From NCBI RefSeq assembly GCF_030348505.1, contig NZ_JAUCFJ010000002.1:4096001-4160000 (forward strand): a stretch of 64,000 nt of DNA. Reading direction: 5' to 3'. Below the pieces are notes generated by a model that saw only the letters and a program-made list of their open reading frames with translations, was not told where the DNA came from and ran no database searches. Both the position numbers and the translations under genes were made by a program. Source of the stretch: Lysinibacillus sp. G4S2 (GTDB lineage: Bacteria > Bacillota > Bacilli > Bacillales_A > Planococcaceae). Positions 44,990-53,308 of this stretch are shown here, piece after piece. The first letter of the stretch is position 1, and each line of letters opens with the position of its first letter.

Positions 44990-45185
44990 ATATCGCCTTG
45001 GCGTAATTGCGTCTGGATTTGAATTGTGCCCAGGCCTGCACGAGGGCCGACACGATGTCGGTCATTTCGGTAATGCCACAGAACGTGGTGTTTTTACCGA
45101 TGCAGGTCAGTTAGCCGTTTTCGCAGGATGCGAAGGTTTTAAGCTAACATCCTTTCATTCATTTCTTTCAATATCCATGACATCC
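44990..45185 (+). ncRNA. Uncharacterised structured intergenic element downstream of the ezrA start
   Basis: Short perfect hairpins follow one another: CCGACA-CGA-TGTCGG (45047-45061), CCAC-AGAAC-GTGG (about 45076-45088) and GTTAGC...GCTAAC enclosing TTCGCA-GGA-TGCGAA (45110-45150). This density of stems is higher than in the neighbouring coding DNA. No protein start or ribosome binding site is convincing. It could be a regulatory RNA or a repeat. Class uncertain. Confidence 0.4.
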
Positions 45186-45310
45186 GCCGGAGGCTTTATC
45201 TTCATTCAGTAGGTGTTTGGATACCACTGAAAAGAAACCCCATCTGCATTCATCTCATCACCTTGAGATGTGGAAGTCTTCTGCTGAATGAAGATAAACG
45301 AATTGGCTAG
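45186..45310 (+). repeat. Inverted-repeat element (15-bp arms) with inner hairpin
   Basis: TTTATCTTCATTCAG (45195-45209) and CTGAATGAAGATAAA (45284-45298) are perfect inverted repeats. Inside lies CATCTCA-TCACCT-TGAGATG (45251-45270), and CTGCATTCATCTCA recurs at 13103-13116. A short stretch TGGATACCACTGAA is also within. Confidence 0.65.
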
Positions 45311-45463
45311 TTGTATTCATTATATACTATGTTTTCGCCTTTTGTACTAAAATTTGAGTGTTTTTGTGTATTTATCCCTTTTCAATAGGACAATTACTTA
45401 AATTTTGAACAACTGGCGTAATAAAAAGTGTTATTATCCAAATGCTAAAGGAGTGGTAATTTT

Positions 45464-46258
45464 ATGAAACGTGACGGCCATATTCATAGCCCATATTGTC
45501 CACACGGTACTTCAGATTCATTTAAACAATATATTGAAAAAGCAATCGCTCATAACTTTACACATATTACCTTCACAGAACATGCACCATTACCATTGAG
45601 TTTTGTAGACCCTACACCACAGCAAGATAGTGGTATGAATCCTGACTTTTTAATGCCTTATTTTGAAGATTTGCAGAGCCTTCAAAAGGCGTACGCACAA
45701 GACATTCGCATTGACATTGGTCTAGAGGTTGACTATATTCAAGGCTTTGAACATGAAACACTTCAATTTCTTGATACATATGGACATTTTTTAGATGACT
45801 CTATTTTATCCGTCCATTTTTTACAATGGCAAAATACCTTTGAATGCATAGATTTTTCTCCAGAAAGTTTTATGGCTTTTTCAAAAAAAGTGGGCTCTAT
45901 TAAACAAGTATATGATTTATATTACGATACTGTCCTACAATCCATTAAGGCAAATTTAGGGCAATTCAAGCCTAAGCGCATTGGGCACCCTTCACTTATT
46001 CACAAATTTCAATTAGCACATACGATGAAAATCGATGATGCTGCGCGAATTCGAGAAGTTTTAGATTTAATGAAGGAAGAAGGCTATGCGCTTGATTTAA
46101 ATAGCGCTGGATTAAGTAAAACATATTGTCAGGAACCTTATCCACCATTTGCCTTCATTGATTATAGTAAATTTATTGGGCTACCAATTGTTTTCGGTTC
46201 AGATGCTCACAGTGTTACTGATTTACATCAACATTATCAAGTCATTTATCCAAAATAA
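45464..46258 (+). CDS. hisJ: Histidinol-phosphatase of the PHP family (HisJ/HisK type)
   Basis: The enzyme dephosphorylates histidinol phosphate in histidine synthesis. The product is 264 residues, with the PHP-fold motifs RDGHIHSPYCPHGT at the N-terminus, FTEHAPLPLSF, GLEVDYI, LSVHFL, RIGHPSLIHKF, LDLNSAGL and VFGSDAHSV at the end, which supply the metal ligands. GGAGTGG precedes the ATG. Place next to ezrA and ytsP equals B. subtilis hisJ. Name is by similarity of family and context. Confidence 0.9.
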   Translation: MKRDGHIHSPYCPHGTSDSFKQYIEKAIAHNFTHITFTEHAPLPLSFVDPTPQQDSGMNPDFLMPYFEDLQSLQKAYAQDIRIDIGLEVDYIQGFEHETLQFLDTYGHFLDDSILSVHFLQWQNTFECIDFSPESFMAFSKKVGSIKQVYDLYYDTVLQSIKANLGQFKPKRIGHPSLIHKFQLAHTMKIDDAARIREVLDLMKEEGYALDLNSAGLSKTYCQEPYPPFAFIDYSKFIGLPIVFGSDAHSVTDLHQHYQVIYPK

Positions 46259-46281
46259 CTAACTTTCAAACGAGGTGTTTT

Positions 46282-46761
46282 ATGTTTACACAAATTAATT
46301 ATGAAGGGTCAATTGCCGAGCAATATGATTCATTAGCAAAACAATTAGATGCACTGCTGACAGGAGAAACCGATCGTATTGCCAATTTCAGTAACGCTTC
46401 TGCATTACTGAATCAATTTCTGACAAACATTAACTGGGTTGGTTTTTATGTATTACAGGGAGAAGAACTCGTATTAGGACCATTCCAAGGCTTACCTGCT
46501 TGCGTTAGAATACCAATTGGACGCGGCGTTTGTGGAGTAGCTGTAGAAAAAGAAGAAACAATGGTGGTCAAAGATGTCCATGCCTTCCCAGGGCATATTG
46601 CCTGCGATGCCGCTTCCCAATCCGAAATCGTTATTCCCTTGATAAAAGAAGGAGAGGTACTTGGTGTTCTTGACATCGACAGTCCAATCGTCAATCGTTT
46701 TTCTAAGGAAGATCAAGAAGGTTTAGAACTCTTCGTAAAGACCTTACTCCTTCATATATAA
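46282..46761 (+). CDS. ytsP: Free methionine-(R)-sulfoxide reductase, GAF type (YtsP)
   Basis: The enzyme reduces free methionine (R)-sulfoxide. The product has 159 residues in a single GAF domain. Cysteines lie at the family positions: C in PACVRIPIGRGVCGVAVEKEET (two Cys, 10 apart) and HIACDAASQSEIVIP (third), the catalytic arrangement of fRMsr. It follows hisJ by 23 bases on the same strand and is probably co-transcribed. GAGGTG precedes the ATG. Confidence 0.9.
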   Translation: MFTQINYEGSIAEQYDSLAKQLDALLTGETDRIANFSNASALLNQFLTNINWVGFYVLQGEELVLGPFQGLPACVRIPIGRGVCGVAVEKEETMVVKDVHAFPGHIACDAASQSEIVIPLIKEGEVLGVLDIDSPIVNRFSKEDQEGLELFVKTLLLHI

Positions 46762-46773
46762 AGATTGTCTAAA

Positions 46774-46820
46774 AAAATTGCCCTGAAATGGTTTAATAAT
46801 GGCCATTTCAGGGCAATTCA
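46774..46820. terminator. Strong hairpin terminator between ytsP and the GGDEF gene
   Basis: AATTGCCCTGAAATGG and CCATTTCAGGGCAATT are perfect inverted arms around TTTAATAATGG; the minus strand has TTTTTTTAG after it, the plus strand only a weak T stretch. It may serve both convergent genes. Confidence 0.88.
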
Positions 46821-46830
46821 TTTATATGTG

Positions 46831-46905
46831 AAACTTTAATTCGTGTGGGGGTTTTCTCCATCCCTAACTGATTATTACGGTCAGTTAATGCGGGATAAAG
46901 ATGGC
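46831..46905 (+). repeat. Intergenic repeat family B, copy 2
   Basis: TGAAACTTTAATTCGTGTGG then CCCTAACTGATTATTACGG and TCAGTTAATGCGGGATAAAG. It matches blocks at 61712-61910 (GTGAAACTCTAATCAG..., CTGATTATTAG, TGCGGGATAAG). Short version without the middle insert. Confidence 0.6.
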
Positions 46906-46921
46906 TATATTTTCATATATA

Positions 46922-48802
46922 TTATGAATTTGTTTGGCAGGATCGATCGTGAATACAAAATCGATTTTTCCCGCTGTTTTTAGCTTCGTATAGCGCTGTA
47001 TCTGCATGTAGGAAAACTGATTGAAACGCCGGACGGTACTGTTCATCCCATGTTATGAGACCTGCTGAAATTGTCACCTGAGGATCCGTTGCATTTGGAA
47101 TTACCGCAACAATCGCTGTTGTCAATTCGATTGCTTCTTTCTCATCAATATTTGGGACATACACGGACATTTCCTCTCCACCCCAACGTGCACAAATGCC
47201 ACGAGCTCCAATCGTTTCTTTTAACTGGATCGCAATTTGCATAAGAACCTTATCACCCATTTGATGACCATACGTATCATTAATGCGTTTGAAATTGTCA
47301 ATATCAATGAGTAAAAACATTCCTGATTGATCATTTTCAAGCGATTTCTCTACATATTGGTCTAAATAACTTCTTGCATAAAGTTTTGTCAAATGGTCTA
47401 AATCCACCATTTCTTGAAGTTGATTTCGTAATATAGAGTTTGCAATCGCTAAAGAAGAGTGATGGATTAATGATTGCATTAATTTAAAGCTATCAAACGA
47501 AAAGAAATACGGCTCCTTGTGTAACACAATACTAAAACCATTAATTTTTTCTTCCATTAAGATTGGGATTGCCATAATTGAACGATAATCAATTTGATTA
47601 GAGGTTAATCGACTAAAGTCGGCAATAAACAGTGGATCATTGGTATGTTCAAAATGTTGCTCGACATGTTTTATATATGTTTGACCCTTCTCTGAATTGA
47701 ATAAAGCCGTACTAGCATCTGTCACTTCAAAAGTGTCATTATGTTTAAAAGCGAAACAAACTTCCATTGGTTGAAAGGATTTCATTAACTGTTTTTGTAG
47801 AAAAAGTAACATTTCATGAATGTCAATCCTCATATTTAAACGATGCGATGTTTCATTGATGAGTTGTAAGTCACTTACGAGGCGATGCGATTGATGATAC
47901 AATTTTGCATTTTCGAGTGCGTTTCCAGATGCTTGTGCCAGCATACGTATAAAATCCTTTTCAGTCGTTGAAAAAAGATATGTTGTAGGTGCACTTACTT
48001 GCAAAATGCCATAAATAGCTTGTCTACCTTTTATTGGAGCGTTCAATAATCGACAATTCAAATCGCTTGCGAGCTCCGTTGTCAGCTCTCCTGAGACAAA
48101 AGCCTCAATAGTTGCAGGTCTTTCAGATAAATAATCAAAAAGCTTAATATCGATAGTCGTATGGCGGTCTTGATCATTCGATAGTATAAGCTCCACATTA
48201 AACTCAGGAAAATTATCCTTAATATTTTTTAAGACATTATCTAAAATTAAATCAATATCCATGGTGGAATGAAACAAATCTGTCATATTATACAATTTTC
48301 TATATTGATCTTCATTCGCCTTTACTTCTAAATTTTCTCTGATCATCTGAAGAATCTTCGTAAGTGTTTCCACAAACTCTTCCCCATAATCCGAAGTCAT
48401 AAAATCTGTCCAAGCATCTGTCGCTTCTATAAGTAGCACACCAATTGGGGTTTTGCCTTCTGCTTGAAAAAGGACCAAATCAGTCATCATCGTATAAGCT
48501 TCTTTTTCTTTAAATATATAAGGAATTTTCACCACATTTTGTTGATAAAAACTTGCTTCAATCATTAGCCATGACACAGCATTTAGTTTTGTTTCGATTG
48601 TTAAAGCAGCCATCTCTTCAACAGGTATTAAAGAATTACTTTCAAAACTGAGAAAAGCCGCATTTACAATTCCCAAGTGCTTCTTTAGACACTGTTTCAA
48701 TGAATAAAAATACTCATTAAAACCGGCTTGTTCTTTAGAACTCACCCAAAAGCTCAAAACATCTGATTGTATATATTTTAGCGTTTGTAAATGGTCTGTC
48801 AT
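46922..48802 (-). CDS. GAF-GGDEF diguanylate cyclase-like protein (YtrP-like)
   Basis: The product is 626 residues from the ATG at 48802 (AAAGGTGA upstream). The N-terminal half holds two or three GAF-type sensor domains (about 25-165, 180-320 and 335-450). The C-terminal GGDEF domain (about 460-620) carries DHLTKLYARSYLDQYV, LLIDIDNFKRINDTYGH and the active-site motif RWGGEEMSVY, GGEEM being an active-site variant of GGDEF. It would make c-di-GMP if active. No membrane segment. Gene order (next to ytsP and before rpsD) is as B. subtilis ytrP. Confidence 0.85.
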   Translation of the reverse strand: MTDHLQTLKYIQSDVLSFWVSSKEQAGFNEYFYSLKQCLKKHLGIVNAAFLSFESNSLIPVEEMAALTIETKLNAVSWLMIEASFYQQNVVKIPYIFKEKEAYTMMTDLVLFQAEGKTPIGVLLIEATDAWTDFMTSDYGEEFVETLTKILQMIRENLEVKANEDQYRKLYNMTDLFHSTMDIDLILDNVLKNIKDNFPEFNVELILSNDQDRHTTIDIKLFDYLSERPATIEAFVSGELTTELASDLNCRLLNAPIKGRQAIYGILQVSAPTTYLFSTTEKDFIRMLAQASGNALENAKLYHQSHRLVSDLQLINETSHRLNMRIDIHEMLLFLQKQLMKSFQPMEVCFAFKHNDTFEVTDASTALFNSEKGQTYIKHVEQHFEHTNDPLFIADFSRLTSNQIDYRSIMAIPILMEEKINGFSIVLHKEPYFFSFDSFKLMQSLIHHSSLAIANSILRNQLQEMVDLDHLTKLYARSYLDQYVEKSLENDQSGMFLLIDIDNFKRINDTYGHQMGDKVLMQIAIQLKETIGARGICARWGGEEMSVYVPNIDEKEAIELTTAIVAVIPNATDPQVTISAGLITWDEQYRPAFQSVFLHADTALYEAKNSGKNRFCIHDRSCQTNS

Positions 48803-49010
48803 GAAATCACCTTTTCTATATAACGTCCAAATCAATTACTATTAACTTATAGTATATTATACATATTTTGTGTCATTTTGACTATGTTATTCTCGTTCAC
48901 TTTTATATTTTCCATTTCTCACTGTATCATTAACTATTTTGAAGTAGTGTGAACTGTATATAGAGGAATTTCTTACTATAAGTCTTTTTCAAAAATAGTC
49001 AGTGTAATAA

Positions 49011-49039
49011 TTGACGTCTATGTAATAAGCAGTTACAAT
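49011..49039 (+). promoter_or_regulatory. Sigma-A promoter of rpsD
   Basis: TTGACG, a 17-base spacer and TACAAT, close to consensus. Predicted transcription start about 49046. Confidence 0.8.
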
Positions 49040-49045
49040 GAAGTT

Positions 49046-49254
49046 TGTGTAAAATAAACGCAGCAGTGGTATGAGCTTATTACTGTATTTTATTCCTCTA
49101 TTTCATTTAGTGTAACTAACAGAGTAGATGGTGTATTGTGTAACCTAACGGCTGCATAGGCGAAAATACATGAAAATAAAATGCGTATAGGAATGGGTAC
49201 TACTGGTTTTTGTTTTACAACAAAAAAACCAAATTTAAAGGAGGAGACAACAAT
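49046..49254 (+). ncRNA. Long rpsD leader, candidate S4 autoregulatory RNA
   Basis: About 210 nt lie between the predicted start of transcription and the rpsD ATG, far longer than needed for a simple leader. In B. subtilis rpsD is repressed by S4 binding to its leader. GTGTAACCTAACGGCTGCAT and GGAATGGGTACTACTGGTTT can form stems near the ribosome binding site. Regulation is inferred from family knowledge; no pairing was computed. Confidence 0.5.
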
Positions 49255-49857
49255 ATGTCTCGTTATACAGGTCCATCTTGGAAATTATCACGTCGTCTTG
49301 GTATCTCACTAAGCGGTACAGGTAAAGAAATCGAAAAACGCCCTTACGCACCAGGTCAACACGGTCCAAACCAACGTAAAAAATTATCAGAATACGGTTT
49401 ACAACTTCAAGAAAAACAAAAACTTCGTCACATGTACGGCATGAACGAACGTCAATTCCGTACTCTATTTGACCGCGCTGGTAAAATGAAAGGTGTACAC
49501 GGTGAAAACTTCATGATCCTTCTTGAAACTCGCCTTGACAACCTAGTTTACCGTTTAGGTTTAGCTCGTACTCGTCGTGGATCTCGTCAATTAGTAAACC
49601 ACGGCCACATCTTAGTAGATGGCAAACGCGTTGATATCCCATCATACAGCGTAAAACCAGGTCAAACGATTTCTCTTCGTGAAAAATCTCAAAACCTTGC
49701 TGTAGTAACAGAAGCAATCGAAGTAAACAACTTCGTACCTGACTACTTAACATTTGACGCTGACAAAAAAGAAGGTACATTCACTCGCCTTCCAGAGCGT
49801 TCTGAATTATCAGCTGAAATCAACGAAGCATTCATCGTAGAGTACTACTCTCGTTAA
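49255..49857 (+). CDS. rpsD: 30S ribosomal protein S4
   Basis: The product is 200 residues from the ATG at 49255 (AAAGGAGGAG upstream), the same length as B. subtilis S4. N-terminal [37 protein letters not shown], the S4 RNA-binding domain [20 protein letters not shown] and [20 protein letters not shown] are conserved. It binds 16S rRNA early in small-subunit assembly and controls its own synthesis. Codon use is highly biased, as expected for a ribosomal gene. Confidence 0.98.
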   Translation: MSRYTGPSWKLSRRLGISLSGTGKEIEKRPYAPGQHGPNQRKKLSEYGLQLQEKQKLRHMYGMNERQFRTLFDRAGKMKGVHGENFMILLETRLDNLVYRLGLARTRRGSRQLVNHGHILVDGKRVDIPSYSVKPGQTISLREKSQNLAVVTEAIEVNNFVPDYLTFDADKKEGTFTRLPERSELSAEINEAFIVEYYSR

Positions 49858-49883
49858 TAAAACTTCGTTGCATTTAGCAACAC

Positions 49884-49931
49884 AAAAAGCCTTAGAAACC
49901 TTGTTAACTCAAGGATTCCGAGGCTTTTTTC
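49884..49931 (+). terminator. Terminator after rpsD
   Basis: AAAAAGCCTTAGAAACCTTG and CAAGGATTCCGAGGCTTTTTT pair with a short internal loop, then a T run. The following stretch 49932-50168 is AT-rich and shows no gene. Confidence 0.9.
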
Positions 49932-50168
49932 TTTTGTGAAACTTTGCAATTAAATATATTTAAACTCTTTATGTTAGGTTGGTATAGGGTTAAATTAGGG
50001 TAAATAAAATAGCCTGGCGGTGTGTTTATAGTGATGAGTGAATATCCTACTTTAATCCATAATTAAACCATATATTTTTTCTAAACTACTGGCAATCACC
50101 GCTATTATTTAAGTGTGCCATACAAACTTTCTCAAAATATTGCTGATACCTGTTGAAATAAACTTTCT

Positions 50169-50501
50169 TTAATCAGATTGATTTTTTTGATAATTTTTAC
50201 GATTAAGCTCAGAAAGATCTTTTATAGAAATTAATGAATAGTCATCTCTAATTTTCACTTCAAAAAAGTAATAATTTTTAGTTACTATATCTTTAACTTC
50301 TATTTCAAACAACGCCATTCCTCTTCGGTAATTGTTTTCTTCAGATTTTAAATCTTCTCTACCAATGCCATAGTTAGTTTCAATATAGTTTTCCACATAG
50401 TTGTATACGATAGCGTTTCGAGATTTAGAATTAAAATAATTGTAACTAACAAAAATGACTATTATACAAAATAATAGATTAAAGATAATTATTTTTTTCA
50501 T
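50169..50501 (-). CDS. Hypothetical membrane-anchored small protein
   Basis: The product is 110 residues from the ATG at 50501 (AAGGAGAGG upstream). One N-terminal membrane segment or signal anchor (IIIFNLLFCIIVIFVSYNYF) leads to an outer domain of about 85 residues with strand-like sequence (ALFEIEVKDIVTKNYYFFEVKI) and a basic tail. I do not recognise it. It lies at the start of an AT-rich accessory patch after rpsD, on the strand opposite to rpsD. Confidence 0.6.
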   Translation of the reverse strand: MKKIIIFNLLFCIIVIFVSYNYFNSKSRNAIVYNYVENYIETNYGIGREDLKSEENNYRRGMALFEIEVKDIVTKNYYFFEVKIRDDYSLISIKDLSELNRKNYQKNQSD

Positions 50502-50633
50502 TTTCCTCTCCTTCCGCCATATCAAGTATCAAGACTATATTTATTAATAATTACAATTTTTTAAACTATAAAAATTCGATTTTAGTGTCTTTACCTACCA
50601 ATTTAACAATAAAGAAATTTTATAATAATACAA

Positions 50634-50867
50634 TTAATTATTAATTGAAAAACTTACCATTGATATAATTCCAGAGTGAACGTTATAGTTTATATCAGTT
50701 ACAGTACTATTAGTACCTAACGATTGAACTCTTAACATTGTACCTGTGGAAGCGTAGATATATCCAAGTCCAGGTGTCCAGTGATAATCATATTCATAAC
50801 TTGCATTAGGTTCCCATTTAGAAAACCATTTATCAAACTTTACTGCAACTGGTCTATTATCATCCTT
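50634..50867 (-). pseudogene. Remnant of a secreted-protein-like gene (no start codon)
   Basis: On the minus strand 77 codons read without interruption from a TAA at 50868-50870 to a TAA at 50634-50636: KDDNRPVAVKFDKWFSKWEP, then YEYDYHWTPGLGYIYAST and MVSFSINN. There is no start codon with a ribosome binding site at the beginning, and a stop directly precedes it, so it appears to be the 3' remnant of a longer gene. Aromatic, strand-rich content suggests a secreted or surface protein. Family unknown. It sits directly downstream of the secreted protein gene at 50953. Confidence 0.55.
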
Positions 50868-50952
50868 TTATATCAAGGTTCTCTAGGGTTTTTGCTTTTT
50901 ATCGACAATTGTATATACATGAATAAGAGGGCTTTATATAATTTCTAATCTA

Positions 50953-51711
50953 TCACTTATCTCTAACTGGCTTTAATAAATCTACCGGAAGCCAAATATA
51001 TTGTCTGTCATCTCCTTCTAAGCCATTGTGCACAAGCAGATAACCATTAATTTCATCACCCCATGAATAAACAACACTTCCCTTTTTAATAATTTTTTCA
51101 GTTTTTGATTCTTTTAATGGATAGGTTTTCCCTTCGGCATCTTTAGTTATCTCATAACGCACATTGCTTTCTCTCGATATTGTCTCAGAGATCTTAAGGT
51201 CTGTACCAAGATAATAAATACACGGATCGTAAGTACCATCATTATCGCCAGAGCAATAATTAAGTTGTTGTCCATTATTTGTATTCCAGTAAGAAATACT
51301 CCAGTAATCTTGTTCTCTGAAGTAATGTCCGTAATTATTAGCAATACCATCACGATTAATATAAATATAAGTTGGGTTATTATAGAAAGATGAACGAATT
51401 TCTATTGGTACTTCTTTGAAAACTACCAAATCCGTTGCTTGTACCCGATATTGCCCCATTTGATAGAATGTTTTACCATCATATTTCTCAATATCATACG
51501 TTCTAAAAAAGTTATTTCGCTTAACCACTAACGAATCAAATGTACCATCTGGATTTCTCTTGTACACCTTGATATCTTTTTTAAAGGTCATTTTTCCTGT
51601 TTGCCCTTTTACAACTTCTGCTCCATCATACATCACTTTTGCTTCTGATTTTGTTGGATTTACTACTGCAAATACAAATGCTGCTAGTAACATAACAAAT
51701 AATTTTTTCAT
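50953..51711 (-). CDS. Hypothetical secreted protein
   Basis: The product has 252 residues. A classical signal peptide (MKKLFVMLLAAFVFAVVNPTKSEA, cut near residue 24 after SEA) is followed by a soluble extracellular chain rich in Tyr and Asn. Two stretches resemble SH3-like strands: DGTFDSLVVKRNNFFRTYDI and IIKKGSVVYSWGDEINGYLL. Two cysteines (YCSGDNDGTYDPC) could form a disulfide. I do not recognise a named family. GAGGGGAAG precedes the ATG. It is monocistronic in the AT-rich patch. Confidence 0.7.
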   Translation of the reverse strand: MKKLFVMLLAAFVFAVVNPTKSEAKVMYDGAEVVKGQTGKMTFKKDIKVYKRNPDGTFDSLVVKRNNFFRTYDIEKYDGKTFYQMGQYRVQATDLVVFKEVPIEIRSSFYNNPTYIYINRDGIANNYGHYFREQDYWSISYWNTNNGQQLNYCSGDNDGTYDPCIYYLGTDLKISETISRESNVRYEITKDAEGKTYPLKESKTEKIIKKGSVVYSWGDEINGYLLVHNGLEGDDRQYIWLPVDLLKPVRDK

Positions 51712-51981
51712 TATTCTTCCCCTCGCTTTATTTTAGAAAACTTAATTATAGGACACTCGACCGCCTTACTATAGGCTCCTACAAATACGACTCTTAATGT
51801 ACTAGAGACTGTCAGTTCTTTAGATTTCTATCTTTGTAGAAATTATCGACCTCTACAATTCATAGTTCTACTCGCAAAGCCCATTTGATACATCCACCAG
51901 ACTTAATGGCATATAAAACTTTCATGAGTTTCCGAACTCCCAACTCAATGATGAAAAGTTTTTTTTACAGAAAAAAGCATC

Positions 51982-52608
51982 TCATTTGAGATACTCAGTG
52001 AATAAAAATATGGCTAATAATATAAACGGAAAAATTAATATACTTTCTTTTTTCGCTGTATCGATTCTTTTGTATCTTTTTATTTCATTTTTGAATCTAG
52101 TTTCGTTTTCAGAATTACACATCATAAAGTCAATAGGTAAATGATTTTCTTTATCGATAATTAATTTTTCGTATTCTCGATGAAGTTCTTTTAATACATT
52201 CTGAGTAATTTTGTGTTTATCAGCCTCTAGTCTTTGCATTTTATTCAGTAATTCATTTAATTGCTGGTAGTTATTTTCGAAATTACTTGCTCTCTCTTTA
52301 TAATTTTTTATCCCTAAAAACATTGTGTAGAATGTTAATGATAATGAAGCGATTAATAACACTTTTGTTATATCACCCGAACTATCAATAAACCATATTG
52401 ACAACACTAAAATAACTATGGAGTAACAATATGATGTCTTTTCGTAAAATTCATGCTTCTCTCGTAATCTAGTAGATGCTTTTATTCTAGCTCTTCTTGT
52501 TATATCCAACCTTCTTAACAACTCATAAAAGACATCAATGTCTTTCACTTCTTTATTTTGTCCAGTTGCATGGATAACATTACCATCGATTTGATTATTA
52601 TTCTCCAT
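51982..52608 (-). CDS. SLATT-domain (2TM effector-like) protein, SLATT_5-type
   Basis: The product is 208 residues from the ATG at 52608 (AAAGGGG upstream). A hydrophilic N-terminus and the segment ELLRRLDITRRARIKASTRL precede two adjacent membrane helices (about 52-70 and 75-96), then a long coiled-coil-like helical region (ENNYQQLNELLNKMQRLEAD, about 105-140) and a third hydrophobic segment at the C-terminus. The TRRARIKASTRL motif and helix layout are those of the SLATT family, membrane effectors proposed to form pores in nucleotide-signal and other defence systems. No cyclase, SLOG, SMODS or reverse transcriptase gene lies beside it. Confidence 0.72.
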   Translation of the reverse strand: MENNNQIDGNVIHATGQNKEVKDIDVFYELLRRLDITRRARIKASTRLREKHEFYEKTSYCYSIVILVLSIWFIDSSGDITKVLLIASLSLTFYTMFLGIKNYKERASNFENNYQQLNELLNKMQRLEADKHKITQNVLKELHREYEKLIIDKENHLPIDFMMCNSENETRFKNEIKRYKRIDTAKKESILIFPFILLAIFLFTEYLK

Positions 52609-52789
52609 ATTAGCGACCCCTTTCATACTTATCATATTTCAATTGGAATCATATGTCACTAATGTAAATATAAAGAATGACAAAAACCACGCTCAAAAAA
52701 AAACGCTACCTTTTACTTTATTAATTTAATATTTAGTCCGTTAAATCCCAGTCATATAGCCCAAGACATATTTGCAAAGTTCTGTCGCT

Positions 52790-52915
52790 ACGTCAACACT
52801 ACGCTTTCGCACATAAAAGATCTGTTGACCCAAGCTAGCTCATCGGACGCCCCCAGGAAAGCGCCCAGTCGGAACGGAAATCAACCACACGTTTTGGTGA
52901 AGAGTTAAAATTAAT
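52790..52915 (-). repeat. Family A element, copy 11 (partial)
   Basis: Contains a 37-bp-type relic (GTCGCTACGTCAACACTACG...), GCTCATCGGACGCCCCCAGG, AAAGCGCCCAGTCGGAACGG and AAATCAACCACACGTTTTGG. Left half is missing. The rest of the 700-base gap up to the alcohol dehydrogenase holds AT-rich DNA without a gene I can support. Confidence 0.8.
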
Positions 52916-53308
52916 TAAATATTCCGATAATTTGCAGCGGTTTTTTGTACTTTAAAATAGTAATTACGCAATTTAAAAACAACATAACCACTACTTTTAT
53001 AATAAAAACAAAATATCAGTTATTTACTATTCAATCCTTCTTAAAAATAGAACCAACTTCCAAAAAATATATTTTACTTTCATAAGAAAACAATTTTAAA
53101 ACGCTTTCAAATAAATATCTCTAGACAATTCAAGCTTCCATCAACCCAGAAATTCCGTTAACTTTTTTGTAAAATAATAACATGAACAAAATTAACAATT
53201 TTAATAAAAATACGAGTTGAACTTTTACAAGGAATAGAATAACATGAATTTCGAAAGGTGGTTCGCCATCATTCAAGCAATAACAATTTTGTTAAAGGGG
53301 TTGGAAAT

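Noticed and set aside
45464..46258. DNA polymerase X or other PHP protein
   Set aside because: The protein is only a single PHP domain of 264 residues, without polymerase or nuclease domains, so a histidinol-phosphatase-type PHP enzyme fits better.
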